64,000 bases of DNA from Lasioglossum baleicum. Its lineage: Eukaryota > Arthropoda > Insecta > Hymenoptera > Halictidae. Of the stretch, positions 57,354 through 64,000 are shown in pieces. How positions within the stretch are numbered: position 1 is the first letter of the stretch; every line of letters begins with the position of its first letter. The position numbers were made by a program, and so were the translations under genes. The stretch is from positions 8,494,001-8,558,000 of the forward strand of contig NC_134943.1 in the NCBI RefSeq assembly GCF_051020765.1. Reading direction: 5' to 3'. Below the pieces are notes generated by a model that saw only the letters and a list, made by a program, of their open reading frames with translations, was not told where the DNA came from and ran no database searches.

Positions 57354-59615
57354 TGTAAGATAATAGCCTACTAACTAGACTATTTTAAAAGGTGTGGGCG
57401 GTAAATGATGCAATGATCGACGGTGAAGCCGTCCGCAAAGGTGCGATTTATTAAAGGATTCTTTCAGTTCTCGACACTCCGAGCAGGGGCTGTCGACTCC
57501 TTTGTTAAAAAGTGGCTAAGAATTTAGTGATGTTCCTCGGTCCTTACGCTTGGTGGCAGCACAGTAGTGGCCTGGCGGCACCTGGCGGTGGGAATAGAAA
57601 CTGTATCCCCACTCCACCCCACTCTTTGCTGGCGGCGTCGGTTGGCGTCGGTTTTTATTATATGCAATTATATGATTGCAGTGGATTGCAGTTACTTTTT
57701 GGAACGAATGGAAAATCCACAAAACAGGAGGAATAACAAGCAAAAAAGTGTGTATTATTTATGAAGTTGTTATGAAGATGTTATTGGATGTTATATTACG
57801 AATAAGTATGTTTATTGGGAATAAGTATGTTATATTGCAATAAATATAAATAAATAAATAATAAATATGTACACATACATAACCGTTGTAAATTAATTTT
57901 TCTAAAAAACCCAATTCATAACTATAAATAGCTAGCGATGAATACGATTACACGTACATGCGAGGTTAACTATGTGTGAGTACACGTTTGTGTGATCACC
58001 AACACACATATACGTTTTAGTTCGGTTCGGCCCATCTTTAGCTGAGAGGGCGCCCTGAACAGTGGTTCAAAAAAGTGCCAGAGTCGACACCCCCTGACTC
58101 CGAGCGTCACTGGAAGAGTGACCGCTCAGGTAAACTCTAGTCTTAAGGACACCTTGTTGCCAGCGTGTTTTCTACCTGCACCCCCAAATGTGCACTGGGT
58201 TTTTACCTGAAGGGTACGCGTCGCGCTGTCGCACAGTGCGGACAAACGGGGCATATCTCACTACACGTGTATATCACGATGTACGATAAATTCCTTTGGC
58301 AAAACGTTTTATTAGGTGGTAATTGATATTATTAATCATATAACAATAATTTTTATGCATAAATATTGTTAATTTTTTTTTTTAATTTATTAATTTTATT
58401 GTTACATTTTTTTTTGTGAATAATTACTATTGCATTTACATTAGTAACCAAATTTAGATTTTTATAAAAAATTTTACCATGTGTCGCACTCTCCAGAGTC
58501 CCAAAAATCAAATAATATTACATTAATTGTAAATCAGTGTTGCAATAATAATTCTGTATAATGGAAAATGCTCACCAAGGTATATGCATTCTTTTTACAT
58601 TTAATAAAGTAGATATATTTTTTGTATAACTTTTCAACGGTGGTTTCATTTATTACTTGCATATAAAACTTCAAATTAACATATCTCGAGAAAGGCAAAA
58701 AATATCCTGAGATTTTGACATATTCGGATATATTACTTGTTGTAGTTTAAGAATTTCATAGTTTAGCCTGCAACTAACTGCTACTCTTAATTTTATAAAC
58801 TTTTTAATAAGTGCCCGTACCTTGCCTTTATGTTGTATTGTGGAAAATTCGTTAATTTCTTTATAAATTTATTAGTTATATCGTTAAATTTCATTTTCTG
58901 CGAATAATTACCAATACATATACATTCGTAAACAAATTTGGATGTTTGTACAAAATTTTGACATTTGTCCGCCACAGAAAAATTCAATATTCGTGTATAT
59001 CACGATATGAAATACATTTCTTTTGCAAAAAATGCGTATTAGGATGGAAATTGTTATTAATAATCATATAATAATCATTTTTATGCACAATACAATTTTG
59101 CAATAATTATACAGGGTGGACGATTTATCTGAAGAGATTGAAATATCGCGAGAAACGACAACACAAAGCAAATCTTGCGATTTTACTGAAATTGATCAAT
59201 ATTTAATCAGAAATGTGCAAGATCACGGGATTGAATGATTCGTTTTGGATCACATTCAAAGTACCGAGGATGACTCGGATAGCGAATAGCGTTTTGTTAA
59301 GTTTGTTAATTTTGTTTATACTATTATAATTTGTCTAAGTTTATTATTATTAATATTAAATATGGTTCATTTATTATTAATTTCGTTTTAAATTTGTTAG
59401 TTTTTAAAAACATATTTTTGTTTAAATAAAAATTGTTAATTTCTTAATAAATTTATTAATTATATTGGTAAATATCATTTTCTGTAAAAAAATTACCTAT
59501 ATATACATTAATAACCAAATTTAGAGAAGTGCCGAATATTAGGCCATTTGTCCGCACTGTGTGTCGAGCCGCACGCTGTCCGTTCTCGACATTCGCAATT
59601 TCGATATTCCTTACA
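57354..59615. mobile_element. Insertion in the Tc1-like hairpin, possible solo LTR
   Basis: Starts TGTAAGATAATAG and ends ATTCCTTACA, and is flanked by GGTG on both sides (57350-57353, 59616-59619). Removing it with one GGTG restores exactly the expected reverse complement of the outer element's left arm. Without the Transib-like insert it is about 927 bp. TG...CA ends and a 4-bp duplication suggest a solo LTR, but no internal region or second LTR exists here to prove it. The 57512-57736 frame has no homology. Confidence 0.65.
58232..59561. mobile_element. Transib-like non-autonomous element
   Basis: 1330 bp bounded by perfect 15-bp inverted repeats CACAGTGCGGACAAA, flanked by the 5-bp direct repeat TGTCG (58227-58231 and 59562-59566). 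The Transib superfamily is defined by 5-bp duplications and ends beginning CACNNTG; its transposase is related to RAG1, and CACAGTG is also the heptamer of vertebrate recombination signals. No transposase frame is present. The interior holds three imperfect copies of one AT-rich block (about 58379-58490, 58851-58976, 59434-59561). Each ends in a TTTGTCCGC-type sequence resembling the right end, and a second block is repeated at 58266-58362 and 58994-59092. A hAT reading (CAGTG ends) was considered, but the 8-bp flanks do not match. Confidence 0.75.
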
Positions 59616-59645
59616 GGTGTCCACATAATTTTGAGCGGGGGTGTA

Positions 59646-60741
59646 CGTCCCCGGTACTGGCAGAGAGGGGTAACTTTTTCCCCTCGATTCGTGCTCCCGC
59701 ACTTTATCTGGCGACACTGGTCCACTCGTCCGCGAACGACTCCTCTCGTAGTCAGTCACTTATTAACGAATGCACTGTTGTTAGGCTAAATGCGCTCGAT
59801 CGTCGTCGAAACTTTCCGATATTCGATACACCGCGCACCGGCAGCCGTCGAAACAATGGCCGGCCCTGTCTGCCGAAGCTGAATGAATCATTTTCTGGCC
59901 TGGTGAATGGAAGTCGTTCGAGCGGCCCGTTATCTACGATCGCGTAACGCCGCGATCATTTTATTACGGTCAGCCGGTGGTTTCGCTGTTCCCGTTTCTT
60001 TCTACGGCTTCTGTCTCGTCTTCCGATTCTCTTCAGCGTCTGGCTCGGTTTAGCCACTCAAAATCCCGCGATATTTATTTTGCCACGTCCATTAGCTTTC
60101 GGTGCGAGTTAGTTCGTTGGATTTCGAGCTTTGTCGACTGGACATAAGAATCCCGTTGACGGGTCGTCGTTGACCTTCGAGGGCCTCCTCGGCGCATTCT
60201 CGCATCCGGAAATACCGGCTTCCAAAGAGCGGCATTCACGCTCGCGACCGCTTCTTCATCGACTCACTCGATACACGAACGAGCACCGATAGACTCGATC
60301 GAGGAGGTTTCTAAGGAGTCAGCAGCAAAACCCCCGGTCCTCCACATTCAACAACGGCTTGTCCATTAACGCGGTTCCGATTCACGCGAAATTCCACTCC
60401 AAGGAGTTGGAGACGTAATTATGAGTTTCTGCGTTATACATCTTGAGCAATTTTTATTTCATTCGGCACATTAACACTTTATCTACCGGCAGCCCATTAA
60501 TAGGAACAGAAGATTAAAGATTTTCGAACGAAATTATTAGATTACTCAATTGTTATTGTTCTTGCAAGATTCATTTAAACCGGTCCGTAGCTATGGACCG
60601 TAAACTTCTTTGATATTGCTTCTTGAAACTCCTGATTTTGGTACCATCTGAAGGAGCGTTCTTTTAGTTTTAGGAAGAGTCGTGGATGAGGGCTCTACGA
60701 GTTTCCAGTCCTATGCCACAATTTCAAGCAACGTGGAGTGC
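59646..60741. other. Unique sequence, no gene supported
   Basis: CpG-rich to about 60420, AT-rich after. Frames at 59529-59947 have no recognised domain. Confidence 0.45.
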
Positions 60742-61044
60742 GAGAAGCATCATTTACGTCACTGCTTACTCTTTACATTCCAGCTTAGGAAATCAGCTGT
60801 TGAAGTTACTGAAATGGTTTGTGCGGCACTGGGAGAGAACGCTGTATCTTACAGAACATGCAAAAAGTTATACCAAAGATTTAAAGCCGGAAATTCTTAT
60901 TTGGAAGACGATGAACGTTCAGGTGCGCCGAGAAAGCTTGATGAAGGTCAGTTAGAAGAATTTCTCAACGAAAATCCGACCCAGACGCAAGAAGAATTGG
61001 CAGAAAGATTGGGGGTCACCAGACAAGATTTTATTACATTTTAA
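60742..61044 (+). pseudogene. mariner transposase N-terminal fragment
   Basis: About 100 residues match the N-terminal helix-turn-helix region of mariner transposases. It opens KHHLRHCLLFTFQLRKSAVE, the position where intact members begin after a short leader. Next come the SYRTCKKLYQRFKAG recognition helix, the linker LEDDERSGAP and the second HTH, NPTQTQEELAERLGVT. The stop at 61042-61044 falls where the family continues into the WVPHEL motif. A weak continuation (an EKWGKN-like stretch) in the sequence after the stop suggests decay. The D,D34D catalytic domain is absent and no terminal repeats were found. No plausible ATG precedes the homology. Known family role: cut-and-paste transposition at TA. 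It is a dead fragment; co-option would need a longer frame. Confidence 0.85.
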
Positions 61045-62040
61045 AATTTGGATTTGGAGAAATGGGGAAAGAACTTATTTGCATACCTAATCATTGCGGG
61101 TAGATAACGTGTTAAGAAAAAATTGAGACACACACACACACATTCATGTTGAATAAACTTTTCCATTCAGCGTATCAGTGCTGAAAGTACAGAGTTACCG
61201 TAAGTTCCTTCGCGAGCCGAGGCTAGTTTTCCCAGCGTTTTCCATTTTTTCCCGCAGCTTTGTCCTCTTCGGGTTCCGCTTGGTCGTTTTGCCCGTCCTC
61301 GTCTGCAGCACGCCCTCCCTTTGTCGTGCGGGGATATAATTAATTTCGGTGTATCTGGCGCACAACAAGCCCCGGAGAAGCAAGAGAAGCAGCATTGTTC
61401 CCGCACTCTACCAGCCCTTGTCCTTTGACAAAAATCCTCCGGAAGCAAGGAGAGGCCGTTCGAGGCCCGGTAGGCTTCGGGATCCATCGATCTCGCCGGA
61501 GTCTGCGTCCGTGCGGCACAGCCGGTCCGTGTCCTCCCCGACTACCGTTAATCGCGATAAACCCGGGAACGTGTCCCTGCAACGCGGCCGAGTCTCTTCG
61601 GGAACCACGGGAGTCCTGTTCTCTTTCGATCCTTCATTTTTGCAGACTCGGAGCAACTGGGCTGGAAGTTTCCACGGCTCGGATAGCTCCGAGCACGTTC
61701 CTTTTAGCTTCCCGAGCGAGGCGAACTATGCTACCCCTGCGATCCGCTCGGTACTCTGCAATTCCAAAAAGAATTCACCCTGTGCTCCTCCTCATTGTCT
61801 ATTCCTAGATCCGCTGTACACGAACCTTGTAACAATATCGAGTCTGACTCGATAATTAAAATTAATTCCGTTCAGCGCGTCCACCGCCACGGTAAGGAGA
61901 ACAAGTACGAGATTATAGTGAAACGGCGAGGGAAGTAACATATCATCGTTATTTATCATCTGGAGAGTGTGGTAACTATTCAAGAATCACGATGTTTGAC
62001 GTGAAGTAGAACTAGTCCTTTGATGCACAAAAATGGCTAC
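61045..62040. other. Unique sequence with AC tract
   Basis: (AC)n at about 61128-61142. 61190-61850 is CpG-rich with overlapping mirrored frames of up to 168 codons and no domain. Confidence 0.45.
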
Positions 62041-62048
62041 GTCATGTG

Positions 62049-62218
62049 TAAACTGCGGATTTGAAAAATGGGTACGTACAATTTAAAACAGTGGAGGTAT
62101 TAAAAAGATTTGAAGCCACCAGTGTAATAGTTTCACGTGAACGAGATCGTCAAAAGAAGAATGAAATTTTTATTTGGTTCCTGTGTCTTGCAATCTTTGC
62201 ATAAAGATCTGCAGTCTA
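62049..62218. mobile_element. MITE with 8-bp target duplication, family K copy 3
   Basis: 170 bp. Left end TAAACTGCGGATTTG, right end ATAAAGATCTGCAGTCTA. Flanked by a perfect 8-bp direct repeat GTCATGTG (62041-62048, 62219-62226). Part of the interior (ATGGGTACGTACAAT) recurs at about 43704. Confidence 0.85.
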
Positions 62219-62226
62219 GTCATGTG

Positions 62227-62919
62227 TTTCTTATGGCATTGTACAGTCTTCCCTCTCCTAATGCGACGATGAAACTTTATTACTCTTAGTTATTCCCTTA
62301 CGAAACCTTTACCAACGGATTGGTGAGATTTTTCTGATTAAAACGAGACCAAACACGATAGGATTGCGATCAGGAACGTACTCCCCGTCCAACGAAAGAT
62401 GGCACAGAGAAACTTGTAGATACCACGTGATATTCCTACATCGCGCTACATACACGTCCTCTGCAATTAGCCGAATCGTTTGACGAAGACAGCAAACGAG
62501 ATTATTGGGTGTTACTGGAATAGAGCGATGTGGTGTGACGCTGAGCTCCTGTGTCCAGCGTTCCTGCCCGAAATCTAAGCGTAAGAGTGGGGTCTCGCAG
62601 ATCATCCTGCACCCCACTATCAAAATCAGTGACATCTTTCGTTGAATGTGGAGTGCTTGAACAAATACAAGTATCCAAACTCTTGACATGAATTGTAGGA
62701 ACTAATGCCGTGTTCAATCTGACACGAAATGTCAAACATCTCGTGAAGTATTGACATTTCGATGAGCTGGGGTTAGTATTTTTATACGTCGGACGATAAA
62801 AGGGATCGATTGGTTTAACAAAAAAATTGGGTTGCATTAAACAATAAAGTGCGATCGCACTTTAGGTAATTGAAAGTTAGGACTGAAGTTATGATTTTTT
62901 CCTGTAACATTTTTTCCTA
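62227..62919. other. Unique sequence with family G fragment
   Basis: 62330-62360 carries TTTTTCTGATTAAAACGAGA and CCAAACACGATA, shared with 39412-39445 and reversed at 18140-18172. No gene supported. Confidence 0.45.
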
Positions 62920-63345
62920 CACTGAGAAAAAAATCCTGTCGAAACAAAAAAAAATATATATGTTGATTCAATAAGATGTACTATTGAATAGTGCCAATAT
63001 CATATGAACTTATTTTAATATTTAATACTATTGAATTTCAATAGCAAAACTCATTTCCGCCAATCATATCAGCGAATAGCTTGACATCGATGTTTTCAAA
63101 AAAATAAGATATGGCCTCAAACCAATTCCAGTATAAACCAATACATTTCTCAAATTTTGTTAACAACATATGTAATGTACGGTATTGAATCGAATAATAT
63201 TTTCAATCATTTCATGATAGACAATTCAAATACATCACGATTTGCTTCTAAATTTCATATTGAAAAGAATACATTGATATTCATCGAAGTAAAGAAATTA
63301 CAATAACACGCGTGTTATTGAAGTAACTACTTTTTTTTCTCAGTG
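62920..63345. mobile_element. TA-flanked MITE with CACTGAGAAAAAAA ends
   Basis: 426 bp. 14-bp inverted repeats CACTGAGAAAAAAA and TTTTTTTCTCAGTG, TA on both sides (62918-62919, 63346-63347). The interior is AT-rich without a frame and is rich in TATTGAAT/ATTCAATA motifs. Confidence 0.8.
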
Positions 63346-63347
63346 TA

Positions 63348-64000
63348 TCTTTACTTAAAAAAGAGCAGTAACTTTTACCAGTTCCAAGAATCACCCTTTA
63401 TACAGTCGCGTTTAATTATATTGGTTTGATTTTGCCGCGATGCTCACCTCGTTGCTACCCTCTACCCTTGGGGTACCCTTAGGGTTTCGGATAAATTGTG
63501 AACGGGGGTAAAGGTGAGGCCGGAACAACGGGGTGGGAGAAAGTGCGGAGCGGAAGGAACAAAGTACGGTTCTGGTGGCGCGAATGTTGCGGGGTTGAGG
63601 ACCGGGGAAAATATACAGGGGCACGGTGCGCTGGCCGTCGGGAAACAGACGTTTCGCGAGAATGCTCGCGGCTCGGCTGGAGAACAAGCGCGAGCAAGCG
63701 GAACGGGAGCGTGCGATCCGGTCGGTCGGTGAAAGAGGGGAGGAAATTTGAAAGAAAACAAAAGCCGCGCGACTGAGAAGGGAGGGGGCGCAAAAATGGG
63801 AACCGTGGAGAAATAAAAATAGAAGGGAAACGTCGGATGAACTCTCGGACGAGGAAAACGGGAAACCGGGAGAAATTCCAGGCGGCGGCGCGGCGCGGGG
63901 TGGAGACGAGCAGGAAACGACACGGAAAAGCGGAGACGCGAGTCGTCCCTCGGATGTTCGCAGTATACTAGAGAGACTCGGCTGTAGCAACGACTGTGGC
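63348..64000. other. CpG-rich unique sequence to the window end
   Basis: Frames of up to 192 codons on the minus strand are mirrored on the plus strand and are serine/proline/arginine-rich; no gene is called. Confidence 0.45.

Larger units (their letters stand above)
56721..59643. mobile_element. Tc1-like hairpin element split by nested insertions
   Basis: Ends CACCCCCGCTCAAAAGTATG and the reverse complement of the right end, flanked by TA (56719-56720, 59644-59645). The arms 56721-56990 and 57060-57353 plus 59620-59643 form a long hairpin. Without the insertion it would be about 657 bp. TA duplication and the GCTCAAAAGTATGTGGACA-type end fit Tc1-like elements. No transposase frame. Confidence 0.9.

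Noticed and set aside
58234..59559. hAT assignment of the CAGTG-ended element
   Set aside because: The 8-bp flanks do not match when ends are set at CAGTG, whereas setting them at CACAGTG gives an exact 5-bp TGTCG duplication.
63412..63990. 192-codon minus-strand ORF as a gene
   Set aside because: Serine/proline-rich low-complexity translation with mirrored plus-strand frames.

Overview
This is a eukaryotic nuclear window, most likely from a hymenopteran insect, and an ant is my best guess. The grounds are blocks of unique, CpG-rich sequence alternating with AT-rich patches, no operon structure, no long ORF, and many short DNA-transposon remnants flanked by TA, TTAA or 8-bp target duplications. 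The assignment is inference; no host gene was recognised that could fix the taxon. The window reads as intergenic sequence or a very large intron. I found no host protein-coding gene, rRNA, tRNA or CRISPR array that I can defend. The only coding sequences with recognisable homology are two broken transposase N-termini: a pogo/Tigger DNA-binding domain (43119-43490) and a mariner helix-turn-helix region (60742-61044). One spliced-exon candidate (22274-22473) is reported with low confidence.

Layout. 0-7.1 kb: unique sequence with a TA-flanked MITE (1442-1790), a composite hairpin repeat (2169-2825) and a MITE with an 8-bp duplication (3770-3970). 7.1-8.8 kb: a homogeneous 195-bp satellite with a strict dimeric (390-bp) alternation. 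8.8-14 kb: CpG-rich unique DNA with GA tracts and TTAATTAA sites. 14-25 kb: a series of MITEs (14181-14518, 16439-16734, 19508-19732, 20326-20590, 20620-20726, 20783-21363, 22959-23217, 24036-24335, 24626-24893). 25-38.8 kb: mostly unique DNA, with a diverged tandem array (29380-30215), two further MITEs and a tandem duplication (36012-36727). 38.8-45.4 kb: a nested MITE pair, a 663-bp inverted-repeat element, the Tigger remnant and a piggyBac-like/mariner cluster. 46.5-47.1 kb: a tandem duplication carrying YY1/Pho-like sites. 48.8-49.6 kb: a hAT MITE inside a pogo-like MITE. 52.2-52.8 kb: the second copy of the 2169-2825 repeat, inverted. 54.9-56.7 kb: an inverted repeat and two MITEs.

56721-59643 is the most informative part. 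A Tc1-like hairpin element has been split by an insertion (57354-59615, TG...CA ends, 4-bp GGTG duplication, possibly a solo LTR). That insertion is itself split by a 1330-bp element (58232-59561) whose CACAGTG ends and 5-bp TGTCG duplication fit the Transib superfamily, the relatives of RAG1. The insertion order can be read directly because each excised joint restores the older sequence.

The genes do not form a pathway. The biology visible here is successive waves of non-autonomous DNA transposons (Tc1/mariner/pogo with TA, hAT with 8 bp, piggyBac-like with TTAA, Transib-like with 5 bp) in unique DNA that may carry regulatory elements of a distant gene. Family assignments rest on terminal repeats and target duplications read by eye; no database search was possible.
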